NCBI RefSeq assembly: GCF_024323335.1
Contig: NC_066584.1
Location: 235,284,994-235,348,993, forward strand
Length of the DNA: 64,000 nt
Reading direction: 5' to 3'
Origin: Lathyrus oleraceus
Lineage: Eukaryota > Streptophyta > Magnoliopsida > Fabales > Fabaceae
Shown here: positions 1 through 9,148 of the stretch, in pieces
How positions within the stretch are numbered: the stretch's first letter is position 1
How the letters are laid out: each line of letters begins with the position of its first letter
Notes under the pieces: generated by a model
The model's input: the letters and a program-made list of their open reading frames with translations, nothing else
Told to the model about the DNA's origin: nothing
The model's database searches: none
Position numbers and translations under genes: made by a program

Positions 1-2351
1 CATGCTTGGTGAATTTCATGATTTTATTTGATGTGCTTAGGGACATTGGATTGGGCTAAATTTTTTCATGATTGAGCATATGTATGTTGAGAACACATGT
101 GAATTTTTCTGGATTTATTGATGGCATTTCCTATTTGATAGGAATTTTCTCCCCTGTTTGGTCATTTGTTGATTTTTTGTGACACATGTTGGCATTTGAT
201 TTGTGAAATTCTGGTTATTGATTGGATGAATGTGAAATTTGACATGTGAATTCTAGACACATTATAGGTCATTTTGGCTTTGAACCCATTCATTTATCAT
301 ATGTTGTCACTGTTTTATGATTGATGGAAGTTGATGATTGTTTTGATGACTTGTGTTGGCTTGCTTGAACTTGTCTGAACTTTATGAATTTAATTTCCAT
401 ACTTCCTCTGGTCCAAATGGCATGAAATTTAATATGCTACTCATTGAATGTGTTATGTTTAAGCTTGAATTTTTGGGGAATTTATTGAGCTGTTTTGATA
501 TTGATTTGATTGTGATCATTCTGTTTGCTCTAATATGTTTCCAAAATGCATAGTTTGGCATGTTTTGTGTATGAAATGGATTTGGTGCATAGTTTTGGTG
601 TGAGACCAATTGGATTCTCTTTTTTCTTGATAAATTTTGGTTTTGGTTAATTTTCACTTGTTGTTTTGGATTTTTCATCTCCTTTTGACCCTAGGCTTGT
701 CCTAGTGGTCTTGTTTCTCACTTTTGAATTGTGTTTCAGGTTGAGATGCAAATGCTTTAAAGGAGAATAATGCAAGTTAATTGAGTTTGATTTGGTTAAT
801 TGTTGTGAACTAACTTGTGTGTTTTGTAGGATGCTTGGCTCAATTGAGTTGGTTGTGCTTTGCACATTGCATTGATTGTACATTGACTGTTGGTTATTAT
901 ACTGTTGGTTTTTATTGTTTGTTTTGACTGTGTGATGGGTATACTGACTGTATTAGATTGATTTCAGGTACCATAGTCGCTTTAGTTCTTTAAGAACTTG
1001 TTGTGCTGCTGCTTGGTTGTATAAACCAATTGAGGTAGACTCTCTTGTCTCCATGTAGTCTGGAAGACCTGGCTTGTTATTTAGCCAGGCAACTGTCTGA
1101 AGTCCTCCTTAAGAGGCGATGTTTGTGATTGTTTACTTTTGTCCCCAAGCAGGAAAAGACCTTGATTAAGGCAATTGGCGGACAAAAGAGATACGCAATC
1201 TATCTCCCGCTATTCTGTTGAGTCGTCCCTCTGCTCACACCACTGTGTTGATGCATTGGGACATTAACCCAAGATCTTGTACAGTTGTACAGTTGAGTCA
1301 GAGTCTTGAGCATAGAAGGGTTCCCACTTTCTGAACCCACGCTCCTTTGTCTGAAGCTCTCCCTGGCCAGGGATAAGAGCTGTGAAGTCTCATCTTCACT
1401 CACCTTTCATCTGCTTCACCCTGACTCTCAATGTCAGGGTTAAGAGCGAACACTACCTTGTACAGATGACTTGCCTCGGCAGTCTAACCCTTTGTGTGAG
1501 CCCACTTGACTGGATATAGTGTGTGCTAAATATGGATGTTTGCTTTGCTTTGTTTATGCTTGCATGCTTGTTTTTCCTGGTTAGGATTAGCTTGCTGTTG
1601 TGCAAGTAGTTAGAAACCATAACATAGGGCAATGATGCATGATAACATCTAGGCTCGAGTACAGCTCCCTAGTAGTGTGTCTCCCTTTGTATCTGGTTAG
1701 AATTTCTTTCCCGTTCAGGGGAACTACGTCGCCCTGATCCTCATACCATATGAGGTACGTAGGCAGGAGACCGTGCGAGGTCTCTCCGGGCACTTTTTTT
1801 TCTTTTTTGTGTATGTTTTCTTGTTAACCCTCTTGTGTGTCAGGATATGGATGTAAGCCCAGCGATTGGCTGTCCGTATCCTGATTGTGTTTGTTTGGTT
1901 CGGAAGCCGATGTAAGTCCAGCGATTGGCGTTCGGGTTCCATGTTTGCCCGTGTTTGTGTGTGTCCTGTTTGGCGTGCGTGAGCCGAACTACGGCAGCTC
2001 TGATTCTCGTTCCAGACGAGATACGTAGGCATAGGATGCGATGTCCTAGCGAGCCCTCTCCTCTTTTACCCCACCTGTGTTGTCTTCGGTGTGTGTGTGT
2101 GTGATGTTTGTTTTAGCAACCTTTTCTTTCTTTTAGAGCGTGGATCCCGTCGAATACGACGGACGTGAGGGGTGCTAATACCTTCCCCTTGCGTAACCGA
2201 CTCCCGATCCCATCTCTTTGGTCGCGAGACCATGCTTTTTCCAGGTTTACTCTGAGCGTTTCCTTTCCCTCTTTTGGGATAAATAACGCACGGTGGCGGC
2301 TTTGTGTTGTTTTTTGTTTCAGCCCGCCGGTTGTTTTTCGCGGATGCGACA
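1..2351 (+). repeat. Ogre 5' LTR (3'-terminal half)
   Basis: It matches 31709-34056 along its length with scattered substitutions and a shorter TG microsatellite in the downstream copy. It ends in ...GCGACA immediately before the PBS. The first ~2.5 kb of the LTR is outside the window. Small ORFs inside it are not supported as genes. Confidence 0.95.
1721..2050 (+). other. Structured segment of Ogre LTR: duplicated hairpin modules
   Basis: Two similar modules (1721-1788 and 1986-2050) flank two twin hairpins (arms 1841-1851/1873-1883 and 1902-1910/1932-1940). Each module has an outer stem (CTACGT/ACGTAG; CTACG/CGTAG), an inner 6-bp stem with 5-nt loop (CCTCAT/ATGAGG; TCTCGT/ACGAGA) and a third hairpin with a TGCGA loop core. 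The stem sequences differ between copies but remain complementary. The same segment is present in the 3' LTR near 33428-33757. Confidence 0.7.
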
Positions 2352-2353
2352 GC

Positions 2354-2371
2354 TGGCGACTCTGCTGGGGA
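2354..2371 (+). other. Ogre primer binding site (tRNA-Arg type)
   Basis: TGGCGACTCTGCTGGGGA starts 2 nt after the LTR end. Its complement matches the 3' end of a plant cytosolic tRNA-Arg including CCA, the primer reported for Ogre elements. The tRNA match is from memory of the family, not a search. Confidence 0.85.
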
Positions 2372-3407
2372 TGACAGAAGTTGACCTATTGCTGGTCCAT
2401 CTTCCCTAAGCGAGTCTCTCCTAGCGTTCTAGGATAGTTTAGGTTGCTTGTACCGCTTTATTTATTGCATTTATTATTCTGATTGTGTATATATTTGCAT
2501 AAATATTTGCATGCATCATACTATCATGTTGTTGTCCTCTGTACAGGTGGTTCCTCTGTTTGGGGTGGGTGTTCTGAGTGGGGCTAAAACCCAGGCCCGA
2601 GTATACACCTAGGATTAGTGTGGTCTCACGTTCCTCATTTGCTTTATCAGCATATTGTTGCAACGTGACATACCACAAGCCGGACGAGGTTCTTTTGAGG
2701 GAGCTTTTCCTCTATGGAGTATCCACTTTGGTTGAGCGACTTCATCTGAACTATTGACTCTGGTGACCGATCATTTCCCGGATCTTTGGTTTAGACGATC
2801 TCAGGAGAGCTACAATGGCACATCCGAAAGGGTAAACCCATTGAGTATCTCTGCCCGATTGTCGAGACCATTATCCGCCTTAGGATGACCTGATTAGAAT
2901 TTACCTGTGAGGGGAGGGTGATTCTTACAGATGCATGTTCAGATGGTGACTTTGATGGTGACTATTGGTTCCGTTGATCAGAGTCATATTTATAAGTCAG
3001 ATTTATGGGCCTTTGTTGCAGAGACGCCGGAGTGCTGTCCGTGTTATTTATCAGTGGGGATCCGTTTATTTCAGGATTCCCCGGGCCGATTCAGAGATTG
3101 TTGTGGTTATCTGCTCAGAGATTGTCTGATGATGATGATGATGATGATGTATCTTTCAGTTCCGTTTATTTCGGAACCCTTGAGTTGGATTTGTGGTTAC
3201 ATATTCCCTCAGATGGTTGTGATCGATTCAGAAGTCAGGGTTGTGATTCAGAGCAACAGATGATCAGATGACTTGGAGGATGGCACAATGCATTGCATTC
3301 ATTCATCAGCATCATTAACATTTGCATTTACCTGCATCTAACACATGTTTACCCATATGCAGGGACATTTTGATCAAGATCCTGGTTGAGAGACTTCCTG
3401 CTCAGAT
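2372..3407 (+). other. Ogre untranslated leader
   Basis: This stretch of about 1 kb lies between the PBS and ORF1. It has no ORF of retroelement character and holds a (GAT)n microsatellite around 3126-3150. It presumably carries the packaging and translation leader functions, but I recognise no specific motif. Confidence 0.6.
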
Positions 3408-5087
3408 ATGAGGACCGGTTTGAAGGACGATGTTGTCTATAGCTTCTTCAACCCAGAGATTGACGAGCTGAGAGATATGATAGCACTGATTACACCCGAC
3501 CATGTGGGGATGTTCAGAGAGGCATACGGTGGTATTCTGAAGATGGTTTTCAGACTCACTGACAGTGACAGAAGCGCCATTCATACTCTTCTCCAGTTCT
3601 ATGACCCGGGTTTGAGATGTTTTGTGTTCCCGGACTATTTGTTGGGGCCTCTGATGGAGGATTATGCTAGTATCTTGGGTATTCCGATCCGAGATCAGAT
3701 TCCTTTCTGTGCTATTAGGGGAGAGCCTGATGTCCTTGGGATTTCTCGTGCTCTTTATTTGAGTCCGGAGATGACCAGGGAAGGTTTGAAGGAGAAAGGA
3801 AAATTACCGGGTTTTCATTTGAGTTTCTTGGAGGCTAAGGCCAAGGAACATGCTGCTATGGGTAATTGGAAGACGGTTTGTGCTTTGGTTGCTGTGAGCG
3901 TTTATGGGATCATTCTGTTTCCTAATCAGAAGAGTTTTGTCGACCATAATGCTATCAGATTGTTCATACAGAGGAACCCTATTCCTACTCTGATCGGAGA
4001 CGTCTATTATTCGGTTCATAACAGGAACGAGAAGAGACGTGGTGGTTTGATCAGGTGTTGTGCTCAGATGTTATTCAGATGGTTTATGGGATATTTGCCT
4101 TCCCGAGATGCTTTTGCTTCTCTTGATCCTACGGTCAAGTGGTCGGTCAGATTGATGGGTTTGCGGGCTGCTGATATAGCATGGACTCATAATGGTTTGG
4201 CTGGACGGAATTTTATATATAGCTGCGGGGATTTTCCCAATGTGCCCCTTATAGGAGTTCAGGGCTGCATTAATTACAACCCAACGCTTCTTAGGAGACA
4301 GATGGGGTTCGCTATGGAAGTTCCTCCCCTTGAGTGTGAGACTCAGGAGTCCTTTTACTTCCCGGTTGAGGGTAATCAGGCCAAGCTGATGCAGGTGTCT
4401 GGGTCATGGCGTAACATTCAAAGAAAGGGCAAGGTTCCGTTTGGCAAGGTCAACAGCCGGTATTTTCCTCTATTCGATGATTGGCTTTGGAAGAGGATTG
4501 AGATCACACATCTACCATTTCCGGGAGGTGATCCTTGGTGTCCTATGATTGAGGGTCCGCGTTCTTCTGTCAGTATAGAAGAATTCCTCGAGATGAAGAG
4601 AGCCAGAGATCAGTTGCTGGCGGAGAAAGCTGAATTGGAGATGAGTGTTGCTCGGATTCAGACGGCCAACCAGGAGATCAGAGTGAGGATGGAAGATCAA
4701 GACAAGCGACATGCCCTGGAAGCAAAGCGCTTTGAGATGGATACTGCCTACTATGGAAAGGTCAGTCAGGCTTTGGCATCTTCAACAAAGGAGCACGACA
4801 TCACCAAAGAGAGATTGGCTAGAGCTTCAAAGGTCATTGAAGATGAGAAGAGGAGGCAAATCCTCGTGAGAGATCAGAGAGACGCCAGAGCCAGGGGCCT
4901 CGCTGCAGAATGGGAAGCGGAGAAAGCAAAGATCATCGCCGAGAGAGATCATTACTTCAGGCAGATGAAGATTCACCAGAAGGAGGTGGGGAGATTACAG
5001 CAGGAGAACACCGAGCTCAGGTTCGCCGCAGAGTTCGCGAAGATGGTTGATGAGATAGGGCCGTCTGTGGGACCCTCATCAGGATAG
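3408..5087 (+). CDS. Ogre ORF1 protein (extra ORF upstream of gag)
   Basis: A 559-residue ORF begins at an ATG and is intact. The first ~370 residues form a globular region of the type found in Ogre ORF1 proteins and annotated in plant genomes as a domain of unknown function, distantly like plant mobile-domain proteins. It includes the blocks FFNPEIDELRD and the repeated hydrophobic/aromatic core around residues 55-120. Residues ~385-545 are rich in E, K, R, Q and A with heptad-like spacing and should form a long coiled coil. No zinc knuckle, protease or membrane segment is visible. The role of ORF1 in Ogre is unknown. It is separated from gag by about 310 bp and lies in a different frame, so it is not a simple fusion. 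The lack of stops suggests that this copy inserted recently. Confidence 0.85.
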   Translation: MRTGLKDDVVYSFFNPEIDELRDMIALITPDHVGMFREAYGGILKMVFRLTDSDRSAIHTLLQFYDPGLRCFVFPDYLLGPLMEDYASILGIPIRDQIPFCAIRGEPDVLGISRALYLSPEMTREGLKEKGKLPGFHLSFLEAKAKEHAAMGNWKTVCALVAVSVYGIILFPNQKSFVDHNAIRLFIQRNPIPTLIGDVYYSVHNRNEKRRGGLIRCCAQMLFRWFMGYLPSRDAFASLDPTVKWSVRLMGLRAADIAWTHNGLAGRNFIYSCGDFPNVPLIGVQGCINYNPTLLRRQMGFAMEVPPLECETQESFYFPVEGNQAKLMQVSGSWRNIQRKGKVPFGKVNSRYFPLFDDWLWKRIEITHLPFPGGDPWCPMIEGPRSSVSIEEFLEMKRARDQLLAEKAELEMSVARIQTANQEIRVRMEDQDKRHALEAKRFEMDTAYYGKVSQALASSTKEHDITKERLARASKVIEDEKRRQILVRDQRDARARGLAAEWEAEKAKIIAERDHYFRQMKIHQKEVGRLQQENTELRFAAEFAKMVDEIGPSVGPSSG

Positions 5088-5400
5088 CCTGTATTGTTTG
5101 TGAGGATTACCGTCAGGCTTGTTGACGGAATTCATTTTGCTTGTATTTCTTTCCCGATTCTGGAAGATTGTATCTGATTTGTATCAGTTGTGATGTATGA
5201 CTATGGCACTTATTGTGCATTTTGGCTATGTGATGGTTATTTTCATTCAGTGATTGATCTTCAAGCTTTATTTGCTTTACCATATGCACTCACACAGCAC
5301 ACACACATGGTTGGGGGTATTTTGCTAAATCATATATCTCTGATCTGTATGATGAAATCGATTGACGAATATCAGAATATTGCTGCCAGATTATGTCTCG

Positions 5401-8400
5401 ATGAAGCCAGGATCGAGAGACAAAGTGTTCCTCATGTGGATAAACACTGCATTCATGCATGATCATAATAACTTGTGTTTTATTTTGCAGGTATCCGTTC
5501 TAACGTGCTTGATTGTTTCAGGAATCATTGCTCGTGCTCGCAGAGTTGTACCTTTGCACTCAACACGTCCTCACAGATACTTTACTCGACGCAATACTCC
5601 CAGACTAATGGATCTCCCGAATTCAGATATTCTTGAGCTGAAGGACAAGATGACCGAGCTGATCAACATCATGCAAGGTTTTGCAGTTGGTCAGAAGGCT
5701 CTGGCTGATAAAGTTGAGAAGCTCGAGCGGGCTTCAGCGGCAAATAGTGGTGTGAACCTGGATGGTGTCTCCAACCAGGGGCTGGGTGGTTCTCGAGATG
5801 GTGGCAAGAGAACGACAGTGGGTATAGTGAATAACGCTGCTGGTTTTGGCACTGCTGGTGGTCAACCTGGTCAGAATATGAAGGACAGTCTGTTCCCTCC
5901 ATTCTTCGGGGTTGAGGACGACAGAGAGGAAGACCGAGAGGCTGATCAGTTCTCGATGCACAATGAACCGTTCGGTCAGTATGGTGCCCCACCACAGAAC
6001 AAAGAGATTCAGCTGCTGGCTGAGAAGATCCGAGCTTTGGAGAGCTATGCCACTCCTGGGGTGGTCAACATGTCAAACATGGGGTTAGTGGAGGGGATTG
6101 TGATCCCGCAGAAATTCAAAGCGCCCACGTTTGATAGGTACAATGGGAGTTCCTGCCCCGAAACTCATCTGCAAGCGTTTGTTCGTAAGATCTCTGCATA
6201 CACCATGGACCAAAAGCTGTGGGTGTACTTCTTCCAGGACAGTCTGTCCGGAGGCTCACTGGAGTGGTACGCCAAGCTCAAGTCCTCAGATGTCAAGAAC
6301 TGGCAGGATCTTGGGGACGCATTCTTTAAACAGTATCAGTTTAATGCTGATATGGCTCCGAGTCGTACCCAGCTGCAGGGTATGTCTCAAAAGAATAGCG
6401 AGGGGTTTAAAGAATACGCTCAAAGGTGGAGGGAGTTGGCTGCCAGAGTGCAACCTCCACTTGTTGACAGAGAGATGTCTGATCTCTTCATGGGTACCCT
6501 GCAGGGGGCGTTCGCCGAGAGGATGGTTGGTTGTCCGGTGACCAACTTTTCAGATATAGTGGTGGCTGGCGAGAGGATAGAGAGTTGGCTGAAGCTCGGG
6601 AAGATTCAAGGGGGTAATGCTTCTTCGTCAGGGTCGAAGAAGCCCTTCAGTAATGGCCAGAGGAAGAAGGAGGGCGATACCAGCGCGGTTTATGCTCAGA
6701 GAGGACCCAGTAGGGATCGTTACTTCCAGCACACTGCTGCAGTAACCATTCCTGCTGATAATCAGCATCAGCCTGCACAACAGCAACCGCAGCAACCTCG
6801 ACAACAAAGACAACCGTTTCAGCAGGGGCCTCAGAGGGCTGGTTATCAAGTCAGGGGAAGGATGAATAATCGGCAGTTTGACAGTCCTCCTGTAACCTAT
6901 TCCTTTTTGCTGAAAAAGTTGATAGATTTGGGGCTGGTACAACTCAGGACTTTGGCACCTTTGAGACCTGATCAAAGGCCAGCCAATTATGATGAAAATG
7001 CCAAGTGCGAATTCCATTCGGGTGCTCCCGGGCATAACGTAGAGAACTGCAAAGCTTTTAAGCACGTAGTTCAAGACCTGGTGGATTCAAAAGCGATCAA
7101 CTTTGCACCATCTCCCAACGTCAATGCTAATCCCATGCCTGCGCATGGTCAAAGGGGGGTGAATGCTATCTCGGAGGAGAACAGAGTAGGGCTGTTGTCT
7201 GTTGATCAACTGAAGACTCCGCTGACTGAGGTTAAGAGGCAGTTGTTGTTAAATGGGGTTCACCCGGGCTGTGGTGATGATTGTGCTGTGTGCCCTATTT
7301 CTGTCAATGGATGTGAATTGTTGAGAGAGACTGTTCAGGGTTTGATGGACGATGGGAGTATTCTGATTGAGAAGGCTGATAAGGGAAAAGATGAGGTCTC
7401 CACCATAACGATTTATTTTGATCCGGTGGATTTGTCAAATCTAGTTGAGGCGGCTCCAGTTACCATCACGGTACCTGGACCAATTCCGTATGACAAAGAT
7501 GATGCCGTGCCATGGCATTATGGGGGAGAAGTGTACTGTAATGGTGAGAGGGTGGAAGATCAGACTGCGGATGAAACCACCGTTTCAAAGGTGGATAATG
7601 TCGGTACCAGCGGTTTCACTCGTAGTGGAAGATTGTTTGCTCCGGACGCGTTGAGGGGAGGAGAAGGAGAAAAAGAGAAGAAAGAAAAGGCCGAGGCTTT
7701 AGCCAGGGCGAAAGGAAAAGCAGTGGTGAATAATGGTACTCCTGATGTGACACCGGCGCCTGTGGGGTCGGGAGAGAAACTTGATGATGATGCCGAAGAA
7801 TTCTTGAGGATCATCAAGAAGTCTGAGTACAAGTTGGTGGACCATCTGCAGCAAACTCCCTCCAAAATATCGATTCTATCTTTGTTGTTAAGCTCTGAGG
7901 GGCATAGAGAGGCTCTATTGAAAATTTTGAAGAAAGCCTATGTTCCTCAAGAGATAACCATTAACCAGTTGGAGACGGTCGTGTCTAATGTGCATGCCAG
8001 CCATGGGTTGGGTTTCACAGACATGGACCTGACTGTGGATGGGAGAAATCACAACTGGGCTTTACACATCGCAATGGAATGTAAAGGAGCCGTGCTTTCG
8101 CATGTGCTGGTTGATACCGGCTCCTCATTGAATGTGTTGCCAAAGAAGGCTTTGGCAAAGTTGAATTGTGACGGGCTGATTCTGACTCCCACCGATCTGA
8201 TAGTGCGGGCATTTGATGGGTCGAAGCGGGCCGTATTTGGAGAAGTTGAGCTTCCGGTGAAGATCGGCCCGGAGGTGTTTAAGTTGACTTTCTATGTCAT
8301 GGATATTCAGCCGGCATACAGTTGCTTGTTGGGTAGACCATGGATTCATGCTGCTGGGGCAGTGACCTCGACTTTGCACCAAAAGCTGAAATATATTTGG

Positions 8401-8853
8401 GAAGGACATGTTGTCACTGTGTGCGGAGAAGAGGACATCTTTGTCAGCCACCTGTCCTCATTCAAATACGTTGAGATGGACGGCGAAATCTGGGAGACGC
8501 CCAGTCAAGCATTTGAAACCGTTAAGGTGGAGAATGCTTTGTTTGCAAAAGAAGAAGAGAAACCGTCCATTGCTTCGTACAAACAGGCCGCTGAGGTGGT
8601 AAAGAATGGAGAGGCTCCTGGTTGGGGCAGGATGATGGATATCTCTGCAAAGAAGGACCGCTTCGGAGTGGGATATCAGCCGAACAGAGGCTCGTCAGGA
8701 CAAGGCAGAGGACGTCGTACGTCAGTCACCTTCACTAGTGCCGGAATGCTGGATCCGGATCACATCTGCATGATGAGTGAGGAAGCTGATAGTGACTGTG
8801 AAATAGACCAATGGATAAAGCCGTGCGCACCAGGGATGGGAATCCAGAACTAG
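5401..8853 (+). CDS. Ogre gag-protease polyprotein
   Basis: This ORF of about 1150 residues supplies the capsid and aspartic protease. The frame is open from 5362, and ATGs occur at 5401 and 5608. The coding pattern is convincing from about 5521, so the true start may be 5608 or may be created by splicing. The retrotransposon gag core lies at roughly residues 225-370 (LWVYFFQDSLSGGSLEWY near 6213). A single modified zinc knuckle, CEFHSGAPGHNVENC (CxxHx5Hx4C spacing), lies near 7006. A Q-rich low-complexity segment is at about 6770-6830. The protease active site is DTGSS near 8113, followed by LLGRPW near 8326. The ORF stops at TAG 8851-8853, and pol resumes about 300 bp on in another frame, as in Ogre elements, where an intron joins them. 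Confidence 0.9.
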   Translation: MKPGSRDKVFLMWINTAFMHDHNNLCFILQVSVLTCLIVSGIIARARRVVPLHSTRPHRYFTRRNTPRLMDLPNSDILELKDKMTELINIMQGFAVGQKALADKVEKLERASAANSGVNLDGVSNQGLGGSRDGGKRTTVGIVNNAAGFGTAGGQPGQNMKDSLFPPFFGVEDDREEDREADQFSMHNEPFGQYGAPPQNKEIQLLAEKIRALESYATPGVVNMSNMGLVEGIVIPQKFKAPTFDRYNGSSCPETHLQAFVRKISAYTMDQKLWVYFFQDSLSGGSLEWYAKLKSSDVKNWQDLGDAFFKQYQFNADMAPSRTQLQGMSQKNSEGFKEYAQRWRELAARVQPPLVDREMSDLFMGTLQGAFAERMVGCPVTNFSDIVVAGERIESWLKLGKIQGGNASSSGSKKPFSNGQRKKEGDTSAVYAQRGPSRDRYFQHTAAVTIPADNQHQPAQQQPQQPRQQRQPFQQGPQRAGYQVRGRMNNRQFDSPPVTYSFLLKKLIDLGLVQLRTLAPLRPDQRPANYDENAKCEFHSGAPGHNVENCKAFKHVVQDLVDSKAINFAPSPNVNANPMPAHGQRGVNAISEENRVGLLSVDQLKTPLTEVKRQLLLNGVHPGCGDDCAVCPISVNGCELLRETVQGLMDDGSILIEKADKGKDEVSTITIYFDPVDLSNLVEAAPVTITVPGPIPYDKDDAVPWHYGGEVYCNGERVEDQTADETTVSKVDNVGTSGFTRSGRLFAPDALRGGEGEKEKKEKAEALARAKGKAVVNNGTPDVTPAPVGSGEKLDDDAEEFLRIIKKSEYKLVDHLQQTPSKISILSLLLSSEGHREALLKILKKAYVPQEITINQLETVVSNVHASHGLGFTDMDLTVDGRNHNWALHIAMECKGAVLSHVLVDTGSSLNVLPKKALAKLNCDGLILTPTDLIVRAFDGSKRAVFGEVELPVKIGPEVFKLTFYVMDIQPAYSCLLGRPWIHAAGAVTSTLHQKLKYIWEGHVVTVCGEEDIFVSHLSSFKYVEMDGEIWETPSQAFETVKVENALFAKEEEKPSIASYKQAAEVVKNGEAPGWGRMMDISAKKDRFGVGYQPNRGSSGQGRGRRTSVTFTSAGMLDPDHICMMSEEADSDCEIDQWIKPCAPGMGIQN

Positions 8854-9148
8854 AAGGCTGAAAAGATCATCCGGGTCACTCTGCTGGAAGAGTAATATTT
8901 TTCCTGTTTTGATTTTATATGCATGAAATCCATACGTGTTGCCCGACACGTAATGGTTCATTGTAAGGGCCACCTCATGTTTAAATTTGCAAATTTTGCA
9001 TCATTAATAAAAGGATGTTTTTCAGTTAAAAGCGGTGTTCCCTGTTTTTCATTTATTTTTTGCAGTTTTAAAAAAAAAAAACAAATAAAAATGGCAATGT
9101 TTTCATTTTTTCTTTTTCAATTTGTCTCGTTTCGGTTCTAAGCAATGC
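8854..9148 (+). other. Gap between Ogre protease and RT, probable intron
   Basis: This AT- and T-rich stretch contains stops in the protease frame and ends with acceptor-like sequences (TTTGCAG near 9065; TTCATGCAG near 9169). Published work on Ogre describes an intron between protease and RT that is spliced to make gag-pro-pol. I cannot assign the donor with confidence. Confidence 0.5.
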
